A stretch of DNA of 64,000 bases. Origin: Bacteroidaceae bacterium. GTDB taxonomy: Bacteria > Bacteroidota > Bacteroidia > Bacteroidales > Bacteroidaceae. The notes beneath the pieces are model-generated. The model did not search any database. It was not told the DNA's origin and saw only the letters and a program-made list of their open reading frames with translations. Location of the stretch: contig JAEEZX010000013.1 in NCBI GenBank assembly GCA_016292045.1, positions 1 through 64,000 of the forward strand. Direction: 5' to 3'. This document shows, piece after piece, positions 1 to 9,633 of the stretch; position 1 is the stretch's first letter, and every line of letters begins with the position of its first letter. The position numbers and the translations under genes were made by a program.

Positions 1-273
1 CTCCAGGCCGGTGAACAGTTTCTCGAAATAGTTGAGACACTTCGACACGCTGCTGCTGTTGTAGTCCGTACCGTCCCACGGACTGCCCCATCTCCATCCG
101 TTGAAATACATGTTGGGCGTATCCATCACGCCGTGCAGCACCACATGGTTGCCGTGCTCGTCAACAAACCACTTGCCGTCAACGTGGAGTGTAGGCAACG
201 GTTTCACGCCCTGTGCGGACATGCTTGTGGCAAATATCAGTGCCAGCAAGTATAAAAGGGTCGTCTTTTTCAT
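1..273 (-). CDS. Partial secreted glycoside hydrolase-like protein (GH5/cellulase-like N-terminus), runs off the left edge
   Basis: Manual translation of the minus strand from ATG at 273: MKKTTLLYLLALIFATSMSAQGVKPLPTLHVDGKWFVDEHGNHVVLHGVMDTPNMYFNGWRWGSPWDG...; signal peptide followed by a 'G.W..DE.G..VVLHGV' motif typical of GH5-type enzymes; open to base 1. Confidence 0.6.
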   Translation of the reverse strand, partial: MKKTTLLYLLALIFATSMSAQGVKPLPTLHVDGKWFVDEHGNHVVLHGVMDTPNMYFNGWRWGSPWDGTDYNSSSVSKCLNYFEKLFTGLE

Positions 274-320
274 TTCTTTCAGTATTATTGATTTTTTCGG
301 TTTTATCGTAAATTTTCGTG

Positions 321-1070
321 TCAGGCGGCTATATGGTTCACTCCGTAGCCGAATAGGGCGAAATCGCCCTTCAGCGGGTCGCCGGGGAATATCGCAGCCA
401 GGGAATCGGTGAGACGGCGGGCGCTGCTCATGCTGGCCGACTTGCTGTGCAGCAGACCCAGACGCACGGATTGCCGGAGCACATGGGTGTCCATAGGCAT
501 GATGAGAGTGCGGCGGTCGATGAAACCGGCCCAAAGACCGATATCGACGGGAGAATCCGTGCGGCACATCCAGCGCAGGAACATGCAAACGCGCTTGCAT
601 GCCGACTGGATGTCCTTGGGGACAACGACGCTCACACCGTGACGGGCAAACCAGTCGCAGATGGCTGTGACGGCCTCCAAGCCCGTAGAAGCGCGCTGGC
701 GGACATAGTCGCCAAGGGTGCCGTGCTCCAGAAGCAGCTGCCGGTAGGCACACAGGAAACGGTGCATTGTGGCGTGGGTGTAGAGGCGGTAGAAGCAGGT
801 GGTGTCGTCGCAGCGGAAATGCTCCCCGAAACAACCCTGGCGCACCCATTCGTCCACCTGACCCTTGCTCCATGAGAGTATCATGCCTATTTTCTGCATA
901 AACTGCTTGCGGCTGCCGTAGCTCAGGCAGGAAGCAATGAACGCCATAGCCTCCTGATTGCGGCTGCCCTCCACCTGATGCATCCACCACGAGGGGTCGC
1001 CCTCAAGGAAGCGGGCGGTCTCGTACTGCTGTGCGTAGCGGATAAGAAGATTCATGGTCTCTTGGGTCAT
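321..1070 (-). CDS. TIGR02757 family protein (DUF2400)
   Basis: 249 aa ORF; sequence resembles the conserved Bacteroidetes TIGR02757 family. Confidence 0.8.
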   Translation of the reverse strand: MTQETMNLLIRYAQQYETARFLEGDPSWWMHQVEGSRNQEAMAFIASCLSYGSRKQFMQKIGMILSWSKGQVDEWVRQGCFGEHFRCDDTTCFYRLYTHATMHRFLCAYRQLLLEHGTLGDYVRQRASTGLEAVTAICDWFARHGVSVVVPKDIQSACKRVCMFLRWMCRTDSPVDIGLWAGFIDRRTLIMPMDTHVLRQSVRLGLLHSKSASMSSARRLTDSLAAIFPGDPLKGDFALFGYGVNHIAA

Positions 1071-1092
1071 TATGCAACGGATGGTAAAAGGG

Positions 1093-1503
1093 TCAGTTCA
1101 TTGTGATGCGACGACCGCCGTCGTCAAGTGTCTCTATGGTGACGCGTACGGCATCCCCGGGAAGCAGGTCCTCGATGAGTTCCGGCCACTCGATGAAGCA
1201 CAGATGCCCGCTGTAGCAATACTCCTCAAAGCCCAGATCGTAGGCCTCCTCAATGCGGCGGATGCGGTAGAAGTCGAAGTGATATACGGGCTGGCGTCCT
1301 TCATACTCGTTGACGATGGCAAAGGTGGGGGAGGTGACGGTGTCGGTGACTCCGAGACACTCGCAGAGGGCCTTGATGAAAGTGGTCTTGCCTGCTCCCA
1401 TATTGCCGTAGAATGCGAACACGCGGGCATCTCCCATGTGGTCGATAAACTGCTGTGCCGCCTGTGGCAGAGCATCAATGCTATGGACAACGATGCTCAA
1501 CAT
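1093..1503 (-). CDS. tsaE: tRNA threonylcarbamoyladenosine biosynthesis ATPase TsaE
   Basis: P-loop GNMGAGKTTFIKALCECLG, 'SPTFAIVNEYEG', 'HFDFYRI', 'FIEWPE'. Confidence 0.92.
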   Translation of the reverse strand: MLSIVVHSIDALPQAAQQFIDHMGDARVFAFYGNMGAGKTTFIKALCECLGVTDTVTSPTFAIVNEYEGRQPVYHFDFYRIRRIEEAYDLGFEEYCYSGHLCFIEWPELIEDLLPGDAVRVTIETLDDGGRRITMN

Positions 1504-1505
1504 AA

Positions 1506-2219
1506 TTACTTACGTGAAATGAAAAGCTGGGCTACGGACAGAGCGATATACCACACGATGATGGCGGCAAAGGCGCTTGCCCCGAAACAGATGCAGGGCA
1601 GACAGCCCAGAAGGAAAATATACTTGATGCTGTTGTCACGCCATGAGAGGTTCTTGAACTTCAGGGCAAACAGCGGAATCTCTGCCACCAGCAGGAACGA
1701 TGCAGCCAGCATGAAAAGGAAAAGGAAGGCTGCATTGAAGAGATAGCTTGTGAGGAAGGCGTGCTGACCCACCACCAGGCTGCCCCAGAAGAGGGCGTTG
1801 GCAGGCGTCGGCACTCCGATGAAGGAAGTGGCCTGGCGCGTGTCGAGATTGAACTTGGCCAGACGCAGCGCCGAGAAGGCCGCCATAATGAATGCGGTGT
1901 AGGGCATGACACCCTTTATGGGAAGCATCCATTCGGGATATTCCACCTCGAAGAAAAGCGAGAAGAGTATCATGGACGGAGCCACGCCGAAAGTGATGAC
2001 ATCGGCAAGAGAGTCGAGTTCCTTGCCGATGGGGGAGGAAACACCCAGAAGACGGGCAGACATACCGTCGAAGAAATCGAACACAGCACCCAGAATGATA
2101 AATGCTACAGCCCACACGTAGGAGGCCGGATGCTCGTAAGCATGCGCAGCACATACTGTGGCTATGCAGCCGCAGATGAGATTCATGCAGGTGATGCTGT
2201 TGGGTATGTGTTTCTTCAT
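1506..2219 (-). CDS. pssA: CDP-diacylglycerol--serine O-phosphatidyltransferase
   Basis: CDP-alcohol phosphatidyltransferase motif region '[39 protein letters not shown]'. Confidence 0.92.
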   Translation of the reverse strand: MKKHIPNSITCMNLICGCIATVCAAHAYEHPASYVWAVAFIILGAVFDFFDGMSARLLGVSSPIGKELDSLADVITFGVAPSMILFSLFFEVEYPEWMLPIKGVMPYTAFIMAAFSALRLAKFNLDTRQATSFIGVPTPANALFWGSLVVGQHAFLTSYLFNAAFLFLFMLAASFLLVAEIPLFALKFKNLSWRDNSIKYIFLLGCLPCICFGASAFAAIIVWYIALSVAQLFISRK

Positions 2220-2905
2220 AGTGTTGCAATGACAGTTTCGTTTCCTGTGGTTTTCTGTCCCACTCCTACAAGTATCTTGGCATCCAGAGGCAGATAGACA
2301 TCCACGCGGCTGCCGAACTTGATAAATCCGAGATGCTCGTCCACCACGCAGTCCTCACCGGGCTTGAGATAGGTGACGATGCGGCGCGCCAAGGCACCGG
2401 CCACCTGGCGGATGAGGATATCCTGTCCCTCGGGGGTGGTGATGATGATGCTGCTGCGCTCGTTCTCCGTGCTGGCCTTGGGAAGCCACGCTGCCTTATA
2501 GCGGCCGTTGTGGTGTATCACGGTCTTCACCCTGCCGTCGCAGGGCACCCAGTTGTTGTGCACATTGAACAGGCTCATGAAGATGCTCACCATGATACGG
2601 GGCTCGTGGAAGAACTCGTCCTCCATCACTTCCTCCACAACCACCACCTTGCCGTCGGCAGAGGCTACGACGGTGCGCTCGTTGTCGCCTTCGAAACGGC
2701 GTACCGGGCACTGGAAAAAGTTGAGCACAACGGCGTAGAAGACAATGCTAACTCCCAGAACTACATAGCAGAACACTTTCCACGGACCAAAGGCGTAGAA
2801 AGTGAGCAGATTGAGCAGCACCAAAGATACACCGCTGATGATCAAGGTGCTTGTGCCTTCGCGGTGTATACGTATTTTCTTGAGTTTTCTGAGTTTTTTA
2901 CCCAT
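2216..2905 (-). CDS. psd: Phosphatidylserine decarboxylase
   Basis: [15 protein letters not shown] catalytic GS region, adjacent to pssA with 4-nt overlap. Confidence 0.92.
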   Translation of the reverse strand: MGKKLRKLKKIRIHREGTSTLIISGVSLVLLNLLTFYAFGPWKVFCYVVLGVSIVFYAVVLNFFQCPVRRFEGDNERTVVASADGKVVVVEEVMEDEFFHEPRIMVSIFMSLFNVHNNWVPCDGRVKTVIHHNGRYKAAWLPKASTENERSSIIITTPEGQDILIRQVAGALARRIVTYLKPGEDCVVDEHLGFIKFGSRVDVYLPLDAKILVGVGQKTTGNETVIATL

Positions 2906-2926
2906 GAATTATTCCACTTTTCGTGA

Positions 2927-2934
2927 CAAAGGTA
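2927..2934 (-). promoter_or_regulatory. Bacteroidetes -7 box TACCTTTG driving psd-pssA-tsaE-TIGR02757
   Basis: caaaggta on + strand = TACCTTTG on - strand, 22 nt upstream of psd ATG. Confidence 0.65.
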
Positions 2935-3039
2935 GTAAAAAGTTGCAAATATGTATAATGAAAAGGGCGTTTTTTTGTCGTTAACATCATTTTTCTTCGT
3001 TTTTCCGGTTCCGGCGTGCGCCTTTAACTGTTTTTTTCA

Positions 3040-3047
3040 TATCTTTG
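3040..3047 (+). promoter_or_regulatory. Bacteroidetes -7 box TATCTTTG upstream of dnaE
   Basis: TATCTTTG ends 11 nt before the likely ATG at 3059. Confidence 0.65.
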
Positions 3048-3058
3048 CCGTTGGAATT

Positions 3059-6000
3059 ATGCAAGACTACGTACATCTTCACGTTCACACCCAGTATTCC
3101 CTGCTTGACGGGCAGGCTTCGATACCGCATCTGGTGGACAAGGCTGTCAAGGACGGAATGCGTGGAATGGCTATCACGGATCATGGCAACATGTTCGGTG
3201 TGAAGGAGCTTTTCGACTATGTAAACGGTGTAAACAAGAAGCGGAAGGCAGAGGGGCTGGAGCCCTTCAAGCCCATCTTCGGATGCGAGATGTATGTGGC
3301 GCGCAGAGGCGATGCCGAGCATCAGAAGGAAGGCAAGGCGGACCAGAGCGGCTGGCACCTTATCGTTCTTGCCAAGAATGAGACGGGCTATCATAATCTG
3401 GTGAAGCTGGTGTCAAGGAGTTGGGTGAAGGGTTACTATATGCGTCCCCGTACCGACCACAGGACGTTGGAGCAGTTTCACGAAGGTCTCATCATCTGCT
3501 CGGCCTGTATAGGCGGCGAGGTGCCCAAGAAGATTGTCGCCGGCGACCTTGCGGCGGCTGAAGAAGCGGTGAAATGGTTCCATAACATATGGGGCGAGGA
3601 CTACTATCTGGAGCTGCAGCGACACGAGGTGAAGGACCCGAGACTGATAGCAAATCGCGAGACATACCAGATACAGCAGAAGGTGAATCCCGTGCTGATA
3701 GACCTCGCACGCAAATATGGAATAAAACTCATCTGCACAAATGACTCCCATTTTGTGGAGCAGGAGGATGCCGAGGCGCACGACCATCTGCTGTGTCTCA
3801 ACAGCGGTAAGGATCTGGACGACCCCAACCGTATGAGGTACTCCAAACAGGAGTGGTTCAAGACTCGTGCGGAGATGAATGAAATCTTCTCGGACATTCC
3901 CGAGGCGTTGTCCAACACGTTGGAGATACTGGACAAGGTGGAGACCTACAATCTGGAGTCGAATCCCATCATGCCCTTCTTCCCCATACCGGAAAGCTAC
4001 GGTACGGAGGAGATCTGGCGCGAGAAATACACCGAAGAGGACCTGTTCAGGGAGTTTACCTCCGATGAAAACGGCGAAAATCCCCTTCCGCGTGAGGAGG
4101 GCGAGAAGAAGATAACGAAGCTGGGAGGCTACGACAAACTGTATCGCATCAAATTTGAGGCGGACTATCTGGGCCAACTGGCCTACGAGGGTGCGGCACG
4201 TCTGTACCCACAGCCGCTGAGCAAGGAGGTGGACGACCGCATACGCTTCGAGCTCCATATCATGAAGACGATGGGTTTCCCGGGATACTTCCTCATAGTG
4301 CAGGACTTCATCAACTCGGCGCGTAACGAACTCGGTGTGTGGGTGGGTCCGGGACGAGGCAGTGCCGCAGGTAGTGTGGTGGCATATTGTCTCGGTATCA
4401 CGCGCCTCGACCCGATGAAATACGACCTGCTGTTCGAGAGGTTTCTGAATCCCGACCGTATATCACTGCCCGATATCGATACAGACTTCGACGATGACGG
4501 CAGAGGGAAGGTGCTGAAATGGGTGATGGAGAAATACGGCGTGGAAAACTGCGCCCACATCATCACCTACGGTACGATGGCGACGAAGAACAGCATCAAG
4601 GATGTTGCGCGCGTTGAGAAGCTTCCCCTCGACAAGGCGAATGCCCTCTGCAAGGCCATTCCCGACCGCTTGTCGCTCAACGGCAAGGAAGTGAAGATGA
4701 ATCTGGAGAATGCCATCAAGTGCACGCCTGAGTTACAGATGGCGGAGAAGAGTCAGGACCCGAGGGAGGCAAATACTATAAAATATGCCCGTATGCTGGA
4801 GGGACAGATACGAGGCACAGGTATACATGCCTGTGGCTTCATCATCTGCCGGGACCCGATTTCCGAGCACGTACCTGTATCTACAGCAGACGATCCGGAC
4901 TTCCCGGGAGAGAAGACGGCGGTGACCCAGTATGACGGTCATGTCATCGAAAGCACGGGACTCATCAAGATGGACTTCCTGGGGCTGAAGACCCTCTCGC
5001 AGATGAAGGAGGCCTGCCGAGTCATCAAGGAGTCGCGCGGCATAGATGTGGACATAGACACCATACCTCTGGACGACGAGCTGACCTTCCGGCTCTATCA
5101 GGAAGGACGCACGGTGGGTACGTTCCAGTTTGAATCTGCCGGTATGCAGAAATACCTGAAGGAACTGCATCCCACGGTGTTTGAGGACCTTATAGCAATG
5201 AATGCTCTGTATCGCCCGGGCCCGATGGACTACATTCCGTCGTTCATCGCCAGAAAGAACGGACGCGAAACGATAACTTACGACATACCGGTAATGGAGA
5301 AGTATCTCAAGGATACTTACGGTATTACTGTATATCAGGAGCAGGTCATGCTGTTGTCGCGTCTCTTGGCAGGCTTTACACGCGGTGAGTCCGATGCCCT
5401 GCGTAAGGCGATGGGTAAGAAGAAAAAGGAGATCGTTGACGCCATGAAACCCAAGTTCCTCGAGGGCGGCAAGAAAAACGGACACGACCCGGAGGTGCTG
5501 GAGAAGATATGGGCAGACTGGGAGAAGTTTGCCTCTTATGCCTTCAACAAGTCGCATGCTGCGTGCTATTCGTGGGTGGCATATCAGACGGCCTATCTCA
5601 AGGCGCACTATCCTGCGGAATTCATGGCAGCCCTGCTGACAAGGGCAAAGGACGATATCAAGGAGGTGACAAAGCTTCTTGAGGAATGCCACTCCATGCG
5701 TATTCAAGTGCTCGGTCCGGATGTCAACGAGTCGCACGGCAACTTCGGTGTGGGACGTGACGGACATATACGTTTCGGTCTCATGGCTATCAAGGGACTT
5801 GGAGTGGCGGCTGCGGAGGCGATTGTGGCGGAGCGCGAGAAGAACGGTCTTTATAAGGATATATTCGACTTCGTGCAGAGAGTGCCCATGTCGCAGGTGA
5901 AACGCAGCGGTCTGGAGAGTTTGGCATTCAGCGGAGCGTTCGACAGCTTCAGTGATATGATACGCAGGGAGCAGTTCTCCGCAGTAGGTAATCACGGGGA

Positions 6001-6784
6001 GGTGTTCCTTGACACACTGACAAAGTTCGGCAATAGCTACCAACAAAGTCAGATGGAGGCCCAGTATTCGCTTTTCGGGGCGGATATGGTGGAAATCACC
6101 AGACCTCCCATCCCACAAGCGGAACCGTGGAGCAACCTTGAACGCCTCAATAAGGAGCGCGACCTTGTCGGTATTTATCTAAGCGCTCATCCTTTGGATG
6201 AATATGCGGTGGTGTTGCAGGATGTTTGCAATATGCGTATGACGGCGATGGACGACCTCGATGCGTACGCAGGACAGGAAGTGCATCTCGGAGGTATTGT
6301 CACGGGTTTGCGCCAGGGAATAACGAAGCGCGGTGCGCCATACGGTATTGTCACAATAGAGGACTTCAGCGGAAGCGGGGAGATTCCCCTCTTCGGACAG
6401 GACTGGCCGCGCTGGGGAGGATACATGGTGTCCGGTGCGGCACTCTTTATCAGCGGACAGGTGCAGGGAAGGCAGTATGATCAGACGCGTATGGAGTTTC
6501 GTATCGGTAAGATAGAAATGCTCAGTGAAGTGGCAGACAGCCTTGTGCAGACTCTTACTGTGCACCTTCCCGTGGATGTCCTGAATCGCGACTTTGTGGA
6601 GGAATTTGCAGAATTGTCAAAGCCTCGTGAAGGTGAGGAAGGTACAGTGGATCTGCGTTTCATACTTTCAGATCCGACGGGAGAAAGACTTGAGATGAAA
6701 GCTACTGCCGGTAAGGTTCGTGTGACAAAGTCACTGCTTGACTTCCTCAGGCAGGATGAGCGTATAGAATATAGAATAAACTAA
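3059..6784 (+). CDS. dnaE: DNA polymerase III subunit alpha
   Basis: MQDYVHLHVHTQYSLLDGQ PHP domain start; VGPGRGSAAGSVVAYCLGIT; LPDIDTDFDDDGR; the longer ORF start at 2951 lies upstream of the promoter box so 3059 is preferred. Confidence 0.96.
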   Translation: MQDYVHLHVHTQYSLLDGQASIPHLVDKAVKDGMRGMAITDHGNMFGVKELFDYVNGVNKKRKAEGLEPFKPIFGCEMYVARRGDAEHQKEGKADQSGWHLIVLAKNETGYHNLVKLVSRSWVKGYYMRPRTDHRTLEQFHEGLIICSACIGGEVPKKIVAGDLAAAEEAVKWFHNIWGEDYYLELQRHEVKDPRLIANRETYQIQQKVNPVLIDLARKYGIKLICTNDSHFVEQEDAEAHDHLLCLNSGKDLDDPNRMRYSKQEWFKTRAEMNEIFSDIPEALSNTLEILDKVETYNLESNPIMPFFPIPESYGTEEIWREKYTEEDLFREFTSDENGENPLPREEGEKKITKLGGYDKLYRIKFEADYLGQLAYEGAARLYPQPLSKEVDDRIRFELHIMKTMGFPGYFLIVQDFINSARNELGVWVGPGRGSAAGSVVAYCLGITRLDPMKYDLLFERFLNPDRISLPDIDTDFDDDGRGKVLKWVMEKYGVENCAHIITYGTMATKNSIKDVARVEKLPLDKANALCKAIPDRLSLNGKEVKMNLENAIKCTPELQMAEKSQDPREANTIKYARMLEGQIRGTGIHACGFIICRDPISEHVPVSTADDPDFPGEKTAVTQYDGHVIESTGLIKMDFLGLKTLSQMKEACRVIKESRGIDVDIDTIPLDDELTFRLYQEGRTVGTFQFESAGMQKYLKELHPTVFEDLIAMNALYRPGPMDYIPSFIARKNGRETITYDIPVMEKYLKDTYGITVYQEQVMLLSRLLAGFTRGESDALRKAMGKKKKEIVDAMKPKFLEGGKKNGHDPEVLEKIWADWEKFASYAFNKSHAACYSWVAYQTAYLKAHYPAEFMAALLTRAKDDIKEVTKLLEECHSMRIQVLGPDVNESHGNFGVGRDGHIRFGLMAIKGLGVAAAEAIVAEREKNGLYKDIFDFVQRVPMSQVKRSGLESLAFSGAFDSFSDMIRREQFSAVGNHGEVFLDTLTKFGNSYQQSQMEAQYSLFGADMVEITRPPIPQAEPWSNLERLNKERDLVGIYLSAHPLDEYAVVLQDVCNMRMTAMDDLDAYAGQEVHLGGIVTGLRQGITKRGAPYGIVTIEDFSGSGEIPLFGQDWPRWGGYMVSGAALFISGQVQGRQYDQTRMEFRIGKIEMLSEVADSLVQTLTVHLPVDVLNRDFVEEFAELSKPREGEEGTVDLRFILSDPTGERLEMKATAGKVRVTKSLLDFLRQDERIEYRIN

Positions 6785-6795
6785 AAAGGAGTATT

Positions 6796-7104
6796 ATGGA
6801 AATCAACAGTCAGAATCTGTCCGCATTTGTGGCAACAGGTAAGCCCGTGGTAATTGACTTTTGGGCTACATGGTGCGGTCCCTGCCAGAAGATGGGACCT
6901 GTGATTGAGCAGTTGGCAGCAGACTATGAGGGCAAGGCCATAGTGGGGAAATGCGATGTCGATGAGGACGAGGAACTCGCGATGCAGTTCAGCGTGCGCA
7001 GCATTCCTACAATAGTGTTTCTCAAGGACGGAGAACTGCGCGACGTACAGATCGGTGCATGCCCGAAGTCTGTTTTGGAAGAAAAACTGAACAAACTCCT
7101 GTGA
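6796..7104 (+). CDS. trxA: Thioredoxin
   Basis: WATWCGPCQKMGPVIEQLA active site, 102 aa. Confidence 0.95.
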   Translation: MEINSQNLSAFVATGKPVVIDFWATWCGPCQKMGPVIEQLAADYEGKAIVGKCDVDEDEELAMQFSVRSIPTIVFLKDGELRDVQIGACPKSVLEEKLNKLL

Positions 7105-7109
7105 TTCGT

Positions 7110-7427
7110 ATGGAAAACGAGGAAATGCTTTTTGCGGAAGAAGACCGTAAGACAGTAGCTTTTATCAAGAACTATCTGCCACAGGAGGTGAAAGACAAGT
7201 TCTCCGAGGACGATATATATTATTTTCTCGATGCTTTCGTGGAATATTGCGACAAGAAAGGAATGTTCGAAAGTGAGGAAGAGGAATGTGATGTCGATTT
7301 GGATGAGGCTGCGGCCTTCATGGCGCAACTCGCGAAAAAGGAGAAGATAGGTTCATTCGAAGCAGATGACGTTCGCTGGATTGTGGACGGACAGATGGAA
7401 TACTGGGACAGTCTCAATGAAGAATGA
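7110..7427 (+). CDS. Conserved hypothetical acidic protein
   Basis: MENEEMLFAEEDRKTVAFIKNYLPQEVKDKFSEDD...; internal start in ORF 7059..7427, placed between trxA and tadA. Confidence 0.65.
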   Translation: MENEEMLFAEEDRKTVAFIKNYLPQEVKDKFSEDDIYYFLDAFVEYCDKKGMFESEEEECDVDLDEAAAFMAQLAKKEKIGSFEADDVRWIVDGQMEYWDSLNEE

Positions 7428-7854
7428 CGAACGCTTCATGAAGCTGGCTCTTGATGAGGCCCGCAAGGCAGAATCGGAAGGCGAGGTACCCATTGGTGCG
7501 GTGATAGTGTCCAAGGGTATGGTCATTGCCCGGGGGCATAATCTCACGGAGCATCTTCATGATGTCACAGCCCATGCCGAGATGCAGGCCATTACGGCTG
7601 CTGCAGAGCATCTTGGCGGGAAATATCTCCAGGACTGCACGCTATATGTTACGGTGGAACCGTGTGTAATGTGTGCGGGTGCTCTGGGGTGGAGTCAGAT
7701 TTCGCGCATTGTATATGGGGCTCCCGACGAAAAGAGAGGATTCAGGTCGTTCGCTCCACAGGCGCTTCACCCGAAGACAGAGGTGGAGGAGGGTGTCATG
7801 TGTGAGGAATGTGCTGCGATGATGACAGAGTTCTTTAAGAAGAAGCGTCCGTAA
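7417..7854 (+). CDS. tadA: tRNA-specific adenosine deaminase (nucleoside deaminase)
   Basis: HAEMQAI and PCVMCAGAL zinc motifs; start MKNDERFMKLAL. Confidence 0.9.
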   Translation: MKNDERFMKLALDEARKAESEGEVPIGAVIVSKGMVIARGHNLTEHLHDVTAHAEMQAITAAAEHLGGKYLQDCTLYVTVEPCVMCAGALGWSQISRIVYGAPDEKRGFRSFAPQALHPKTEVEEGVMCEECAAMMTEFFKKKRP

Positions 7855-7865
7855 ACATGTAGAAA

Positions 7866-8210
7866 ATGGCACAGCACAACGTTCTTGGCGGCAAGGGTGA
7901 GGATTTGGCTGCAGACTATCTTGTGGCTAAAGGTTATACCATATTGGAACGTAACTGGCGCAGCGGACATAAGGAGATAGACATTGTCGCACGTAATCAG
8001 AACGAGGTGGTCTTTGTAGAAGTCAAGACACGGCATTCGGAATTCTTCGGACGCCCGGAGGAGTCTGTTACACCACGTAAGATGAAACTTCTTATAAGTG
8101 CGGCGGATGCTTATCTGAGGGAGCGATGTATAGACGATGACGCACGCTTTGACGTGATATGTGTGGTGAACGGCAGTCTACGCCATTATGAAGGTGCTTT
8201 CCGGCCATGA
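7866..8210 (+). CDS. UPF0102/YraN family nuclease-like protein
   Basis: GEDLAADYLVAKGYTILERNWR...EIDIVARNQNEVVFVEVKTR. Confidence 0.9.
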   Translation: MAQHNVLGGKGEDLAADYLVAKGYTILERNWRSGHKEIDIVARNQNEVVFVEVKTRHSEFFGRPEESVTPRKMKLLISAADAYLRERCIDDDARFDVICVVNGSLRHYEGAFRP

Positions 8211-8929
8211 GGATATTGAGATTTGACAGTTGTACGTCTACCAACGATATCCTCAAAGCGGAGCAGGGGGACTTTGTTGTAGCTGTTGCCGATAAGCAGA
8301 CCGCAGGTCGCGGGCAGAGGGGGAATACGTGGATATCCGATAGCGGAAAGAATCTTCTGTTCAGTATTCTGGTCACTCCCGGGCAGTTGAATGTCGGTGA
8401 CGCATTCGTCCTGTCTCAGGGTATAGCCTTGTCCATCTGCAATGTCCTTGTGCATTATATCCCAGAGGGACGGGTGAGTGTTAAATGGCCCAATGACATA
8501 TATGTGGACAGGAGAAAAATATGCGGCATACTTATTGAGAACGACTTGCAGGGACGACGTGTGACGAGAAGCATTATCGGTTGCGGTATAAATGTGAATC
8601 AGGTCTCTTTTCCCGACGGTCTTGCTGCTCCGGCAACATCGGTGGCGATGGAATCGGGTGAGGAAATGTCCTGCGAAACGGTTTTGAGGGACGTGACGGA
8701 TGCGTTTGCGCGGACGTACGCAGATATCTGTGCGGGACATTACGAAGATATAAGGGCTCAATATCACGAACATCTGTTCTTTCGCGGAGTGCATGCTCGC
8801 TATGAGGACAAGGACGGCGAGTTTGACGGAGTGATATCTCATGTGGAAAACGACGGACATTTAATAATTAAGGATGCAGAGGGCGGCTTGCGTCGCTATG
8901 CATTCAAGGAAATAAAACTAAAATTATGA
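8207..8929 (+). CDS. birA: Biotin--[acetyl-CoA-carboxylase] ligase
   Basis: TAGRGQRGNTWISDSGKNLLFSI; VKWPNDIYVDRRKICGILIE; GCGINVNQ. Confidence 0.93.
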   Translation: MRILRFDSCTSTNDILKAEQGDFVVAVADKQTAGRGQRGNTWISDSGKNLLFSILVTPGQLNVGDAFVLSQGIALSICNVLVHYIPEGRVSVKWPNDIYVDRRKICGILIENDLQGRRVTRSIIGCGINVNQVSFPDGLAAPATSVAMESGEEMSCETVLRDVTDAFARTYADICAGHYEDIRAQYHEHLFFRGVHARYEDKDGEFDGVISHVENDGHLIIKDAEGGLRRYAFKEIKLKL

Positions 8930-9633
8930 AATTCAAGAGAATTTTGCTGAAACTCTCTGGTGAGAGTCTTGCAGGTGAGAAGAAGCAGGGTATCGATGTG
9001 GAACGTCTCAACGACTACGCCTTGCAGATTAAGGAAATCGCCCAGATGGGTGTACAGATTGGCATTGTCATTGGCGGTGGCAACATCTTCCGCGGCCTCA
9101 CGGGTGCGGGCAAGGGTTTCGACCGGGTGAAGGGGGACCAGATGGGAATGTGTGCCACGGTGATAAATTCTCTGGCATTGTCTTCTGCTCTGGGTGCTGT
9201 GGGTCAGAAGAACAGGGTTCTCACGGCAATACGTATGGAGCCCATAGGTGAGTTCTACACGAAATGGAAGGCCATCGAGGCAATGGAGAACGGTGAAGTG
9301 GTCATTATGAGTGGCGGTACGGGTTCTCCGTATTTCACGACAGATACGGGTTCTTCATTGCGCGGTATAGAGATAGAGGCCGACGTGATGCTGAAAGGTA
9401 CGCGCGTGGACGGAATCTACACGGCAGATCCTGAGAAAGACCCGACGGCGACGAAGTTCCATGATATCACTTATGAGGAGGTGATAGCTCGCGGTTTGAA
9501 AGTGATGGACATCACGGCAACGGCGATGTGCATGCAGAATGACTTGCCCATATACGTATTCAATATGGACGAAAAAGGAAATCTGAAACGTGTGATGGAA
9601 GGTGCGGAAATAGGCACCTTGGTCCACAACTAA
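8926..9633 (+). CDS. pyrH: UMP kinase
   Basis: MKFKRILLKLSGESLAGEKKQGID; VIGGGNIFRG; GGTGSPYFTTDT. Confidence 0.96.
   Translation: MKFKRILLKLSGESLAGEKKQGIDVERLNDYALQIKEIAQMGVQIGIVIGGGNIFRGLTGAGKGFDRVKGDQMGMCATVINSLALSSALGAVGQKNRVLTAIRMEPIGEFYTKWKAIEAMENGEVVIMSGGTGSPYFTTDTGSSLRGIEIEADVMLKGTRVDGIYTADPEKDPTATKFHDITYEEVIARGLKVMDITATAMCMQNDLPIYVFNMDEKGNLKRVMEGAEIGTLVHN

Noticed and set aside
2951-3058. 36-aa N-terminal extension of DnaE
   Set aside because: The extension overlaps the TATCTTTG promoter box and is not like DnaE; MQDYVHLHVHTQYSLLDG at 3059 is the canonical N-terminus.
4733-6118. 461-aa minus-strand ORF inside dnaE
   Set aside because: Shadow ORF opposite conserved DnaE polymerase motifs; also 3413..4258.
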